From the NCBI GenBank assembly GCA_007844125.1, contig CM017567.1:31022380-31086379 (forward strand): DNA of 64,000 bases, in the 5' to 3' direction. A program made the position numbers and the translations under genes. Below the pieces are notes generated by a model. The model saw only the letters and a list, made by a program, of their open reading frames with translations, searched no databases and was not told the origin of the DNA. This DNA is from Sinonovacula constricta. Its lineage: Eukaryota; Mollusca; Bivalvia; Cardiida; Solecurtidae. Positions 14,646 to 26,130 of this stretch are shown here, in pieces (the stretch's first letter is position 1; every line of letters begins with the position of its first letter).

Positions 14646-15749
14646 GTGTGTGTAAACATGCCTGCTCCAATACCAAGACACTCTCTGCTGGCTGTGGAAA
14701 CCTTGCTTAAGGCTAACGATAGCTTGCCTTTACTACCACCTGACACATGGCAGAGAGTGAAGCAGCTGGGCATAAACAGACAGCATGCTGTACAGAGAGG
14801 CATCAGAGGTGGTAAGCATCTCAGAAGGAGGATCCCAGTCCTGGTGACATGTGATAGGTCCTCACACTGCTCTTCTGAACAGGACACAGGTGACCACAGC
14901 GCTACAGGTTGTAACACAGACAACCTGGTATCTGTACCTGCTGCCATACCAGTAGTCATCCACCACAGGTCATCACAACAATCCATCAGCACCACAACAG
15001 CCTGTGTGAGCAACCTTGTTCCTGTATCATGTGTCAGCCAGCAACATAGACCAACTCACCATAACACCTCCAGTGAAAGCAGTCTACACATGTGCTTACT
15101 AAACCCCTGGTCAGTGTGTAACAAGGCTGAGACCATCAATGACTTCATTATTGACCAAAATGTGGATCTGTTAGCACTAACAGAGACCTGGCTCACTGGC
15201 ACAAGTACTGACAGCCCCATCATCAGCGCTCTTCTGCCTCAGGGTTACAGTATAGTGCACAACCCAAGGAAGACCCGGGGAGGTGGTACAGCTGTAGTTC
15301 ACCGTGACACTCTCAAGGTCAGACAGGTCAACATCACTACAACCTCCTTTGAAGTACTTGAGTGCACTATAAAGTCTTCTGTGTTGGTGAGGTTGTGTGT
15401 GGTATATAGACCTCCAGGTGCAGCTTCTCTCAAGATTTTCTATGAGGAATTTGCAGATTACATATCACATGCGATCACTTCTCCAGGCAGTCCACTGATA
15501 GTTGGTGATTTCAACTTTCACATCAGTGAAGCCAATGGCAAGGAGTTTATGGCCTTGTGTCATTCTCTGGACTTGAAGCAACATGTGTGTGATGCTACTC
15601 ATAGAAATGGAAACATATTAGACCTAGTGCTCACAAAGTCAGATGACAAACTGGTGACAGCAACAGCATCAGCTGATCATGGTTTTCCTGACCACAACCC
15701 AGTTTTTAGTCATCTGTCTCTTCAAATGCCTTGTCTCCCAAAACAGTAA
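14646..15749 (+). CDS. Retrotransposon endonuclease (APE-like) fragment of ORF2
   Basis: 367 residues. The first 145 or so are a basic, low-similarity N-terminal region with an arginine/lysine patch (about 50-63). The exonuclease-endonuclease-phosphatase fold follows. Visible signature residues are the asparagine of 'LLNPWSVCNK' (N153), the glutamate of 'LTETWL' (E180), 'YRPP' (254-257), 'GDFN' (287-290, metal-binding D288 and N290), 'LDLV' (325-328) and the terminal 'PDH' (D349, H350). All key positions of the APE family seem present, so the domain itself looks intact. The frame stops prematurely after 'LPKQ', where the full protein would continue into the linker and reverse transcriptase. 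The start at 14646 is the first methionine of the open stretch; a further methionine follows at codon 5, and which was used is unknown. Confidence 0.85.
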   Translation: MCVNMPAPIPRHSLLAVETLLKANDSLPLLPPDTWQRVKQLGINRQHAVQRGIRGGKHLRRRIPVLVTCDRSSHCSSEQDTGDHSATGCNTDNLVSVPAAIPVVIHHRSSQQSISTTTACVSNLVPVSCVSQQHRPTHHNTSSESSLHMCLLNPWSVCNKAETINDFIIDQNVDLLALTETWLTGTSTDSPIISALLPQGYSIVHNPRKTRGGGTAVVHRDTLKVRQVNITTTSFEVLECTIKSSVLVRLCVVYRPPGAASLKIFYEEFADYISHAITSPGSPLIVGDFNFHISEANGKEFMALCHSLDLKQHVCDATHRNGNILDLVLTKSDDKLVTATASADHGFPDHNPVFSHLSLQMPCLPKQ

Positions 15750-16178
15750 GTCACTAACAGGAAGCTGAAATCCATTACGTCACAAGCACTCATGGGGGCA
15801 TTAAGAGAGTCTTCTCTCTCATCAGTCGACATTACTACCTTGTCACTAGATGCCCTGACTGACTTGTATCACACCGAGCTTCAAAGTGTACTCGATGACC
15901 TTGCCCCACTGAAAACACGCACCATCACAGTCAGGCCTGAGGCGAAATGGTATGATGACTCCATCAGGCATGCCAAGCAAAAGCGGCGTCAGGCAGAACG
16001 AGCATGGAGGAAGTCCGGACTCACAGTGCATAGAGAGGTATTCATAGAGCTCAGACAGAGGGTCAATGACCTTATCTATGAGGCTAAAACAAACCACTTC
16101 AAAGGTCTCCTAGAAGAGCACAAAGCTGACACCAAGCAGCTCTTTCGCGTCACAAATGACATCCTCGGTAGAAACTGC
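15750..16178 (+). pseudogene. LINE ORF2 linker between endonuclease and reverse transcriptase
   Basis: This stretch is open in the same frame as the endonuclease after the premature stop, with an internal methionine at 15792. It is rich in charged residues, with 'KWYDDSIRHAKQKRRQAERAW' style sequence about 50 codons after that methionine. This is the usual basic linker seen before the reverse transcriptase in Jockey-superfamily elements. It has no catalytic motif. The frame runs into out-of-frame sequence after about 16175, marking the frameshift. Confidence 0.75.
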
Positions 16179-16207
16179 CATCAGGAACAGACTCTGACAT
16201 TGCTGAT

Positions 16208-17887
16208 ATGTTTAGTGAGTTCTTTATTGAGAAAATACTCAGGATAAGAGACTCTATTCCATCTGATAATGTCACTATTCACATTCCACCTCCTGTTGTT
16301 GAGTCCATACTTGCTGAGTTTCAGCCTGTCACAGAAAATGAAGTGATCAAGCTCATCAAGTCCTGCGCCAATAAGCATTGTGATTTGGACCCAATGCCTA
16401 CTTCACTGGTAAAGCTGGCCCTCCCACAGCTCAGTCCTCTCGTCACATCCATAATGAACACTTCAATCAAGACAGGGTTATTTCCGTCCAGCTACAAGCA
16501 AGCCTTGGTCACACCACTCCTCAAGAAGCCCAAACTCGACCCAGAGCTCTGCAAAAACTACAGGCCGGTCTCAAATCTTGGCTTCCTGTCTAAGATATTG
16601 GAGAAGGTAGTCGCAGCACAACTAGACCAACACCTCACCCGCAACGGCCTACATGAGCCTTACCAGAGTGCCTACAGAGCTGGACATAGTACTGAGACCA
16701 CCATGCTCAGATTGTACAACGATGTAGTGATAGCCCTTGGGGAAAAGAAAGTTGTACTCCTCGTCATGCTTGATCTGTCGGCAGCGTTCGACACGGTGAA
16801 TTACAGGTGTCTGCTGTCTATTCTACATGAACTAGGAGTTAGAGGTACTGTTCTTCAGTGGTTCGAGAGCTATCTCCATCATCGCCAGCAAAAGATCAAC
16901 ATAAAAGGCACCCGCTCTGACTCCAAGGAACTGAGCTGTGGTGTCCCACAAGGTTCGGTCCTCGGGCCGATCCTCTTTAACATCTATACATCATCACTGG
17001 GTCGCCTTTTACGTCAACAGTTGCCACTCTATCAGTTTTACGCTGACGATTCTGCGCTCTATCTGTGTGTAAAACCAAGTCAGCTTGCTATGGCTACTAC
17101 ACAGATTGAGGATTGTGTTGGACTGATACAGGCCTGGATGTGCAAGCATCAACTGAAGATGAATGACGAAAAGACTGAATTCATGGTGATATCATCTAAG
17201 CACATGGCAGCCAAGATAGCACCTCAGTCCCTCGCCGTCGGAGGTCATCACATTGCACCATCCCCCACAGCATCTAGTCTAGGTGTTTTGGTTGACTCAA
17301 ATGCCAACATGGAAGCCCACATCAACAACATCTGTAAAGGGGCCTACATTCAGCTTCGTAACATCGGTAAGCTGAAAAGGTATTTGAGCCAAGATTCCTT
17401 AGAACTGGTCATCCATGCATTTGTGACAACTAAGCTGGATTATTGTAACTCTTTGCTCTGTGGCCTTCCAGCAACACTCATCAGTCGTCTACAACGCGTG
17501 CAAAATGCTGCTGCAAGGATCCTCACAGGTAGCCCACGGCAATGTCACACTACACCACTGTTACGCGCACTACATTGGCTACCTGTTGAGAAGCGAGTCG
17601 AGTTTAAAATCCTTCTCCTCGTTTACAAAGCTCTCCATGGTGATGGACCAGCTTGTCTACAAGACCTCATCACCCCACATGTACCAGCTCGCAACCTACA
17701 CTCTGTTGATCAACATCTAGTCAACATACCCTTTACCTCATCCAGCTTGGTGCAATCACGAGCTTTCAGTGTGGCAGGCCCACGACTGTGGAACTCTTTA
17801 CCATGTGCAATTAGATCTGCTACCAGCATTATACTTTTTAAGAAAAATTTAAAGACTCATTTATTCATAGAGGCATATGCCAAGTGA
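16208..17887 (+). CDS. Retrotransposon reverse transcriptase fragment of ORF2
   Basis: 559 residues from the first methionine; the open homologous reading begins slightly earlier, near 16175. Reverse transcriptase blocks appear in order: 'KNYRPVSNL' (117-125), 'AGHSTETTML' (158-167), 'LDLSAAFDT' (188-196, catalytic D189), 'GVPQGSVLGP' (245-254) and 'FYADDSALY' (277-285, catalytic YADD). The thumb and C-terminal region then include 'TKLDYCNSLL', 'QNAAARILTG', 'LHWLPVEKRVEFKILLLVYK' and 'GPRLWNSLP', which are hallmarks of L2/CR1-like elements in aquatic animals. All catalytic aspartates are present. As no intact upstream frame joins it, it is a fragment rather than a functional gene. The stop at 17885-17887 is followed by the 3' UTR. 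Confidence 0.92.
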   Translation: MFSEFFIEKILRIRDSIPSDNVTIHIPPPVVESILAEFQPVTENEVIKLIKSCANKHCDLDPMPTSLVKLALPQLSPLVTSIMNTSIKTGLFPSSYKQALVTPLLKKPKLDPELCKNYRPVSNLGFLSKILEKVVAAQLDQHLTRNGLHEPYQSAYRAGHSTETTMLRLYNDVVIALGEKKVVLLVMLDLSAAFDTVNYRCLLSILHELGVRGTVLQWFESYLHHRQQKINIKGTRSDSKELSCGVPQGSVLGPILFNIYTSSLGRLLRQQLPLYQFYADDSALYLCVKPSQLAMATTQIEDCVGLIQAWMCKHQLKMNDEKTEFMVISSKHMAAKIAPQSLAVGGHHIAPSPTASSLGVLVDSNANMEAHINNICKGAYIQLRNIGKLKRYLSQDSLELVIHAFVTTKLDYCNSLLCGLPATLISRLQRVQNAAARILTGSPRQCHTTPLLRALHWLPVEKRVEFKILLLVYKALHGDGPACLQDLITPHVPARNLHSVDQHLVNIPFTSSSLVQSRAFSVAGPRLWNSLPCAIRSATSIILFKKNLKTHLFIEAYAK

Positions 17888-18079
17888 TAAAGAACTGTAT
17901 ATAATAACTGGTGCTTACCATTCTACGTGAACTATATATTGAACTTTCCTGGTCATAATGTTGCTTTTAATCCTATATGTCAATTTTAATTAAATAACTT
18001 TTTATGTAATCAGTAACTACTTTTTTGTATAAAGCGTTTGGAGCTTATTGTAAAGAAACTTACGCTATATAAAATAATC

Positions 18080-18081
<2 letters not shown>
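17888..18081 (+). other. LINE 3' UTR with conserved 3' terminal structure
   Basis: About 190 bases between the ORF2 stop and the TTA tail. The last 55 bases contain 'aaagcgtttggagctt' and 'aaacttacgctatataaa', which can pair as an imperfect stem (AGCGTTT with AAAC..CGCT). L2/CR1-type elements usually end in such a stem, which their reverse transcriptase recognises on the RNA. The recognition role is family knowledge, not shown here. Confidence 0.65.

Positions 18082-18144
<63 letters not shown>
18082..18144 (+). repeat. (TTA)n microsatellite tail of the LINE
   Basis: A perfect run of about 21 TTA units directly after the LINE 3' end. Such tails are made during target-primed reverse transcription and mark the 3' boundary of the element. 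Confidence 0.95.
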
Positions 18145-18147
<3 letters not shown>

Positions 18148-18674
18148 GTCACATAAAATGCCGTGGATAATGGGGTGTGTATTGCCTTAAATTTAGACAT
18201 TGACTAAATGTTAAAACAGACAGATTGGTAAATCACTAATTGATTTTCACTAAGCGTGCATTTTCTTTTGATTTAAGTACATGTACTTTTAAATAATAAG
18301 ATAAACATACTTGAATGTTGTTGAGAACACATATTAATTGTATAAAACTATGATGTATTGTTTTTAATTTACACGATGGCCGTACAGGTCTTTGAAATTA
18401 TCTGAAAAAAGTGACTTAAAGACACAATTGAACAGGTATGTTGGATGTCTTTCTCTTCACCTCTTGAGTCGTGCCCTTTTTAGGTGGAATAACTTGAACA
18501 ATATCCTATCCTTTTACGTAGGATTGCACAGTAGGCATAACGAGATTTTGCGCATAAATCTTCGGTTTTTTGGAAGAAAAAAAGTCAGTACCTGTTAACT
18601 TCTCACAATACTATTTTGTTCTGTTGGTTTCTTTCGTTTGATTGTGTTTTTTTATTTGTTTTCTTTACGTTCTA

Positions 18675-18678
18675 TGTG

Positions 18679-18713
<35 letters not shown>
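18675..18713 (+). repeat. (GTT)n microsatellite
   Basis: About 12 GTT units, just upstream of dispersed repeat R1 copy 2. Confidence 0.93.
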
Positions 18714-18759
18714 GTATGGGCGGGAGTGTATTATATTTTACATTTCGGCGCATCTGACG

Positions 18760-19120
18760 TATGATTTTATATCATTTTTATTATGTGACGTCATTCAAGT
18801 GTTCTGCCTGTACGTCATCGGCTGGGCTGTTATATTTCAAACTACACACTTGGAACATTGAGGTTGGTGAGGATTTTATCTACTGCACACATTGTACATA
18901 TGTTGATAGTATTATTAATTATGTTGTCTGTATACAAGTTAATGTTATCAGTTTTAACACTTGTCGCAGATTCTTACCGTAAGTTGTCTAACTTTGATGG
19001 TATATTTTATTTACACTGTTTGTTTGATAAAAAATAAAAAAAAACCTTCAGGAACTGCGAGGTATGTCGGTCCTATCACCAACTGACTATGTATAGTTAA
19101 GTAACTGTAATATGCATAAT
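18760..19120 (+). repeat. Dispersed non-coding repeat R1, copy 2
   Basis: Plus-strand copy. It starts with a 'gtgacgtcatt' palindrome region and 'tgtacgtcatcggctgggctgtta', then 'ggattttatctac', 'ttgtacatatgttgat', 'ttacactgtttgtttgataaa', 'ccttcaggaactgcgagg' and 'caactgac'. The 3' quarter is deleted or diverged. Confidence 0.72.
18786..18793. promoter_or_regulatory. TGACGTCA palindrome in repeat R1 copy 2
   Basis: A perfect CRE-type palindrome, also present at the matching place in the R1 copy at 29546-29553. In animals this site binds CREB/ATF proteins. Whether it is active here is unknown. Confidence 0.4.
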
Positions 19121-19999
19121 ACTTTTTTTCTTTTTTATTTCCTAATTATCCTTGCCGTGCGAATCTGTTCAGAATATACTGACTTGTTAATCTCACTGTG
19201 TAATAAAAATGTTATCGCATGACTGCATCTAATAAGCATTATTATACGTTCGCCAGTACTGGAGATTAGGTATCAAAATAGTATTAACTTAAATTTTATA
19301 ATCATTATAAACGAAACTAAAAACAACATGTTTTGCAACACACATACCATTTGCACTGATAAATTTGTAATCATATATAATCCAAAAACGTATTTAAAAT
19401 TGACCAAAATGGAGTTGTTGTTACAGTTGTCGAGGCATATACTTTAACGTCATGTGTATTGCAGAATCTATTGCATGTCTCTGCTAATGTTGGTAATAAT
19501 AAGTCGTGTTAGGACAATCTAGTTTGTAAGAGAATGAAACAAATTTAAATTGTCGCACAGGACCTCGACGGCTACCTTCGATGCTTCAGGCTTTAACATG
19601 TTGACTTAACTTTTTAATGTTCTGCTCGACATTACATGTATCAACACGAAACGAAACATCTTTCTGTAAATGCCATATTCATCAATACATATTAACCCTT
19701 ACTGTACCCATCATTCCAATATCTTTATCTTTTTTAAATATAATTGCTTTTGGAATATGTCTTGAATGACAAGCGCTCAAAATGTGAATATTGATGTCGT
19801 TTATATCGATGCTCCTGTCACAAACCTTATCAAATGGTCTATTTAAGAAATGGCATGGCTTTATAATGTTATGTCAAGAAAACGTCTAGAATTAATCAAA
19901 GCACAATTTATAGCCTGAATATGACGTATATTTTGATGTCACTGTCATAAACGTTATCGTATGATTTTTTTTAGATTGGAATTCCCAAGAACTGTAACG
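19121..19999. other. Non-coding stretch before block B
   Basis: AT-rich, with no repeat or gene recognised. It may be a very decayed continuation of block B, but I could not align it to A beyond 8000. Confidence 0.5.
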
Positions 20000-22867
20000 T
20001 CTTCTAGTTTCATTATCCGTCAGCAGTCATCACAATGAGTTCCTTTTTAATAATTAAATAGGTTTTGAAGTTGTCTTACCTTCACAATGTTACTGTGAAA
20101 CTCTAATAATATTGAAGTAAGAATCATAACTTAACACATTAATACATAACAAGAGACAGGAAACGGTAAACGACATTAGATATGTATTGTTATTGTAGGA
20201 ATATAACTTTTTAACAAGTTTCAAACATTATTTAATTATCCACTCCGCGAGTAGTGTTAAACGGCTTTGTATTTGATGTATCCCGTATCCCAATTTCATA
20301 CTAGTTATCGATAGCACGTGATGTTATTTGATATGTTTCCGGTAGCAAACATTACATAAATAAAGGGAATGATTTAACTAGTCTACTTTATTATGTATGT
20401 CCAAAGACCTTATAAAATATACGAAAACCGAACAAGTTCATTTTTATTTATCCTAACCATATTTTTTATTTTACAAATTTAAAATGTAATAGCAGTAAAG
20501 AAATGCATGCGATAAAATAAACAATACTAGCTATTGTTTGAATTCTAGTAGTCTCTTGAGAATCTTTGGAAAATTGTGCGTAATTATCTATGTTTGGTTT
20601 TAATCTTTTCATAGTACATATATATGACTATGAACATATATTATCAATTTACATTCTTTGAAATGAAGTGTAATGTATTATTGAATGTATGTATGTTTCG
20701 TATTTAGTGATAAATCGAGAATTGTTAACAAATAAACCTTAAGTTGCGAGGATTTTTAGATAAGTAGTAATTTGGTATGCTGTGCAAAGTCGTAAAATGA
20801 CGCACGAATGAGCAAAGGGGTTAACACTGTAAATATAAAAAAAAATCATAACATATTTGTCACTTTATCACCAAAAAACACACATCTGAACTGTAGCGGT
20901 TTTCATCGACAAATTTGCATTTCCAAAGAAAAGTTTTATAGTCATACATTTATCCGTTTCAATTGTGATATTTTCATTACATGAACAAAGACATGGTGCT
21001 AATATTTTATAAATGGCGTTTAAATATATAGAAAACAATATCTAATCAGCCTAAATTATTATTTTTAATCGATAGAAATGTACGAGATAAAGTCGCAGTT
21101 CCTAAACGGAAGAAACGAATGTAGGAGTAACTTTCGAAACAAATATCAGTATTGTTTCAAAACTATTTTATTTAGTGTAACATATAAATAGACATAACGA
21201 AGCAACAAAAGTGTGTGAATTGTTCTCACTTGAAGACATCTAAAGTCTAGTTAATTAACTCCTTTTGGTACTTAATCATAAAACAAATTGCAAATGTGTG
21301 ATTATTTGTTATTCCCAAAAAGAGCCGTCTAAAACATAAATCAAACGCGTTACATTAAATAACTACGATATATTATCTCGTATATATTATATAAGACTAT
21401 TTTCTTTTGTCTTTATACATTTATGTAAACTTGAGATTACAGCAAGAAGAAGCATCGTGTCAACAAGTACAAAGTTGTATATTGCAATCTGCCCATTTAG
21501 TGTGTTGTGGACAATCTGCGTGCTTTATTTACTGCCTCGATCTACAAATCTGTTTCATTCCAAATGTAATTAGACTGTCAAATCTGTGCTGAACAGGCGT
21601 CTGAAAGGTACTGGCATCGTGGGATAATTGATTGTTCATTGATGCAAGAAAATAATGCCATTCTCGCAGAATAATATACATGTTGCATATTCTATGATTG
21701 CATTTTCAGCAATGGTATGTCGATATTAATCTGGAAATCAGATTGATAAATATAATAAAATAAATCAACTTGTTTTAAAGTATATATCAGATATAAATTG
21801 GTTTTGTAAATAAAGTTTCGGGGTGCGAGTAGCCTGTTCTTTTCTGTATAGTTTACATTTGTAAAACAAATTAGGATATATCAAAAAAATAATATAGGGT
21901 TGCTTATGTTCAAGATTTTAAAACGCATGTAACGTGGCCAGCTTAAAACAAACTTTCTAGTAAAGATACAAAAATGAATAAATAAATTAATAAATAATAG
22001 TAAAGTGATTGTTCTTTGTAAACTAAGTGTAGTATAAGTTCCATGTTAATAACAAGTGCCGCACCGAAAGTGAAGTATTTTACAAATCCTTTACAAAAAT
22101 GTATGACGTCTCTTTTTGCATTGCATTTTGACATTTCTATGGTGTGTTTTTTTCTCTAAAAAGCAAATATAAAAACAAGAAGAACCATGATGGCAAAGCC
22201 CATTTTAATAAATAATTGGTTTATGTCGCAATCGATTGCTCCTTAAAATGCGGTATGACTTGCATTAGTTCCTTTCACCGTCATATTTAGATTCATTAAA
22301 CTGTCGAACTTTTTATCGACCAGACTGGCGGCGAAGGGTACGCTGAAGTCTCAAATTGTAAAGATTTTCTAAGTGCAGGAAAGAGAAAATATTCCGCAGA
22401 ATAATAAACATATCTGTTATGTTCTATGAACTGCATTTGTCCAAAGAAATATATTTTCGGTCCCATAAAATACCTAATATTTATGTAAATTCCTAGTCTT
22501 TACATAATAATACGACATTAAAATTCAAGCGACCTGTAAATACATTTTTTGTCAGTGGCAGCATAATTATGTTGTTCATAAAAAATGCTTTTCATGGCAT
22601 ACTTTTATACTTTCTGTAACTAGCTTTTTATTCTTCAGCAAAAAGTCTTGATTTAGGTTTGTTTTCTATATTTGGGGCCCCTCTAATTAGAAAAAATACC
22701 TATATTCCTTAAAAACGCAAACTAATCGGTAAGGCACGTGTGTGAAAAAAAAGTGAACTCCGTAAGTCTATGTCTTTTTATTTTATTTAAATTTTGGTAC
22801 ATGTGTTCTCAAATCTGATTAAGAATTAGTGACCCATTAAAGTAGAATTACAACTTGATTGGCCTTG

Positions 22868-23180
22868 TTCATTGGGGTTATTACCAGCAAAGGTATTTCA
22901 AATATCTGGCGATGGTGTCTACTTGAAGCAGGTATATTGCTGCCTTGACTGTGTGTAACATGCCGTGAACACCTGGCATTATACCACACTCAGTCAAAAT
23001 ATCCTGACACCGGGTCAACCAGTCGTAGAACTACCTATATATCTGCTTGAGCGTTCGCAAGGGAGCTATACCACAACCATTTTTACGACTTTAGAATGTC
23101 GCGTCCCACGATCCGACGGTCTATCAATTGCGGTACCGTGTCCGTTGATTGGCTCTATGGATTATTTAAAACATATGTAC
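22868..23180 (-). mobile_element. Degenerate tRNA-derived SINE, copy in inverted block B
   Basis: On the minus strand this matches the SINE of A, including the sequence on both sides: 'gccaatc' past the 3' end, and the 'tacaaacctg'-like flank before the 5' end. The tRNA head is heavily mutated ('ggtaccgcaattgatagacc' on the minus strand) and the B box is lost. The shared flanks show it is the same insertion event as in A and A'. Confidence 0.75.
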
Positions 23181-23254
23181 AATCAGGTTTATATTGTAAG
23201 TTAGAAGCTATGTACCCTTAACTTAGCTTTTCATTTATAGCAAGTTCGTGTTTT

Positions 23255-23440
23255 AACCGACAACTGACCGTTCCAAGGCCGCAATTGTTGGGTTTTCTTT
23301 TTTGGCTTAATGTGTCATCACAGACTTTCTCTTGCTAATAAATCTTACTTGCATGTAAAAACCTGTGTCCCATGCCTTTCACAGATTTTGTATATGTTGC
23401 AATGACCATAGGAGAGTGTCATATTTTCTTATGGTAAAGT
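23255..23440 (+). repeat. Dispersed repeat R2 (same core, different tail), copy 1
   Basis: Starts 'actgaccgttccaaggcc', continues with 'gtgtcatcacagac', 'cttgcatgtaaaaacctgtgtcc', 'tatatgttgcaatgaccatagg' and 'gtgtcatattttctt'. It is inserted in block B relative to A. The tail aligns well to 60765-60945. Confidence 0.72.
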
Positions 23441-26034
23441 ATTTAAAGTTAGGAGAAAAACAAATCATATCTCATTTTAGGCTCCCCATTTCCACAGAAT
23501 GACAATATCCACCACGTTACCTTATACATGTACTTATAATTTAGGCAGGTATTAGCAGGTCTCAAGTTAATCTTACCGTTTGGCTGGAATATGTTTGTTA
23601 TTTGATTTGTGTGCAGGCTTGTGGCACCCTGGAGAATAAAGACAATAAATGGCCGGGTTGACGAATAGAAGGTTAATTGAGTTAGCCTGAACCGTAACAA
23701 TGAGCGTCCTTTTAGTGTTTCCGATTGTCATTCGCAATTGTGGAAAAGCACATGGTTGCTTATCCATGTGTGACCTTCACTTCATAATTATATTTTGTCT
23801 GCCAAAGCTACGATGGTTGTTATAAACGTTTCCTGTATACTTTTGCTTGTACTGTATAATAAAATGTAAAAGGATTAAGATGCGAGTGTTGCCGTCATTT
23901 GTGTGAGTGCTTTGGCTAGATGTAGTATTATATGCAGTATAAAAATTCTATGTTGATGTTACATCGGTTCGTCTTTCTGACGATCATCATATCTGTTGTA
24001 ATGTCTTTAAATATGTCACTTTATTTCACTTTTACCGTAAATTGTCCTGCATAGAATATAGCACCTATAATTATGTTTTGTTGCTTTTCCCGTTTCTGTG
24101 CTCTTATATTTTTATTAGTTAATTTGCGAACAATTTAAACACGGTTCACGTTTAAATAACACAAATAGTAGCCATTAAAGGAAACAGTACCGTGCATCAT
24201 AAACTTAACCTAATCGCTTTTTAAAAAGTAAAGTCAAGATAAGCAGCTAAGTGGTCAAAACTAAACTTTTAGTATGTTTCTCATGTTCTGGCATAACAAA
24301 TGCCAGACAGATGTTAAATACCTATGCACAGGAAATGTCTTTCTCACAGGACAAAACCAGACATTGCGTATCAAAAGTGATGATTATAGGACAAGTTCAT
24401 ACTCAGTCATATCAAATGTCAAAAAGGATTATATTGAACAAGAAATGTTGAACTTAATTATCTACAGAGAGTTAGTAATCTTAATTAAATTTAATCAATG
24501 TCTTGGAGTTTTAGAAGCGTATGTTGTAGAAATATATTCATCTATGAATGTCATCATGAAGCTAAAATGTATCTTAGAATGTTAGATCTATATTACCTAG
24601 AGAGAGCGACTTGCATGTATCAGTTTGTTTGTTTTTTTTGTTTATACATATGCTAGAATACAAAACAACACTTCCACTACAGAGAGCTCGTTTCTTTTTT
24701 AGCTTAGTTCTTCCTTTGATAATGTGCCGCATTAATCGAAATTAGTTACATAGTCAGTGTGTTTACATCTTATGCAATTTTATAGCATTGGGTTAAACAG
24801 TGAAATACAAATCATTACACTCTAAAATGGAATACACAATACCCAATGTTCTGTTTTGGACATAACTACTTCGAACGTAATTGTTAATGGCATAAGGCCA
24901 CTACTTTCCAGCTCAATGATGAGCGAGCGCCATTCCAAGGTGACGTGTTCAGTCCTCAAAAATTGTAACTGTTAAGCTAATTGCGTTTTTAACAGTTTAA
25001 TGCCTGCATATGGCACGTAGTGTTTCCGCTGACGTCAACAGTGGCTGTGCATGTTACTATATCCAGAGCAGCGCATTTAAAACACGACAAGCACTACTTA
25101 GGGGGCTTATATCACTGTTCTAGATTATGAATAATGTATTGACATGCTTCTTAAAAAGCTTGCATGAACCATCTTTATAATTGATGCAATAAAGATAGTT
25201 TTTTTTTCAGCTATGAAGATCCATGTGACCATCAAGAAGCAGACATGATATCATTCAAATACCTCAGCTTTAACATAAGGTAGTTTATTAACCACCAACA
25301 CTTAATTGGCTGGATCTGAACTTTGAGTCTAAATATGAATTCATGATTAATCACAGTTGGTTCTAAGCTACTTTGTCATAAATTCATTGTCTTTAACATG
25401 TATTAAAACGTTGTTTAAGTCATTTTCCTTAAAGGCGCAACGTTGTATTTTTAAAAGAACTAGAGTCATTCCTTTTGAAGTGAAGTCAAACAGTCTACAT
25501 GGAATTGTTAAAAAAGAATAAAAGTATGACAATTAAAAAGACATATGCAGATGTCTATCCTATTTTTTATAAAGTATTTTGTAATTACCTGCTTGTCTAG
25601 TACATTAAATAAATCTGTCCATCAGATGCAAAGTAATAAAATAAATTTTGTTAAATTTGGGGTATTGAAACTGATGTGCTGAGAGCAATATCGCAAAACT
25701 TTAAGAATCTCAAGAAAATCAGCACAATATGTAGCTAGCTACAAGAAAGGACGCCATGTTTAAATTGTTTTCCCTATTGGAGACGCGATGCCGTCATAAA
25801 CTTTGTGGTACGTAATTAATTGCCACGTTAAAAAAATGTTTTTAAGGTTAAATGACAAACGTGTCAACGTAAATATGGAAATCTTAGGAATAAACATATA
25901 TACATTGTAGCTAAATACTTGTTAAAATTGCCAGATTGAACATGCCTATTTTTCTTTTCTTCACTATCGAGGTATATTACGGGACGTTATAATAACACGT
26001 GCCTAAATATGTCAAGAAATCTGGCAATTTAGAC

Positions 26035-26130
26035 TGATTGTTTCTGACCGTTCCAAGTTGGCAAAAGCTGAATTTTTGGATGGATGTAATGCCTCGTTTT
26101 TTATTTTTCATCACGCTTAGGTAAACCATT
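26035..26130 (+). repeat. Weak copy of the R1/R2 core
   Basis: 'tttctgaccgttccaagttgg' and 'tcatcacgcttagg' resemble the core and the R2 middle. Block C has a decayed counterpart near 35690-35730 ('tctgaacattcaagtagg'), so this insertion predates the B/C split. Confidence 0.5.

Larger units (their letters stand above)
14646..17887 (+). pseudogene. LINE ORF2 (endonuclease-reverse transcriptase), broken by stop and frameshift
   Basis: This polyprotein would nick target DNA and reverse-transcribe the element RNA at the nick. Reading in frame from 14646, the endonuclease region ends at a TAA at 15747-15749. The same frame then continues open (about 15750-16178) with plausible linker sequence. 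Near 16172-16180 the homologous reading moves to another frame, in which the reverse transcriptase runs to 17887. There are thus two lesions in about 3.2 kb: a single-base-type stop and a small indel. Everything else reads through, so the copy is relatively young. A few more lesions could be hidden as missense changes. Confidence 0.88.
14275..18145 (+). mobile_element. L2/CR1-like non-LTR retrotransposon (Jockey superfamily), disabled
   Basis: An element of about 3.9 kb with an apurinic endonuclease followed by a reverse transcriptase on the plus strand. Its base composition is visibly more GC-rich than the flanks. The 3' end has the short structured tail typical of L2/CR1-type elements: 'agcgttt' near 18032, then a 'cttacgctatataaaa' block, then a pure (TTA)n microsatellite tail. 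The 5' limit is uncertain; I place it where composition changes near 'aagcgcctaggggcagcag'. No separate ORF1 was recognised. ORF2 carries one in-frame stop (15747-15749) and one frameshift near 16172-16180, so the copy cannot make a full protein. The element lies in sequence not shared with the A/B blocks. The clade assignment is by pattern memory, not tree-building. Confidence 0.9.

Noticed and set aside
14405..14710. 101-codon open frame just upstream of the LINE ORF2, considered as ORF1
   Set aside because: It is low in complexity, overlaps the ORF2 start, and shows no nucleic-acid-binding or coiled-coil features expected of an ORF1 protein.
14636..15013. 125-codon minus-strand open frame
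   Set aside because: It is antisense to the LINE ORF2 N-terminal region and is a shadow frame.
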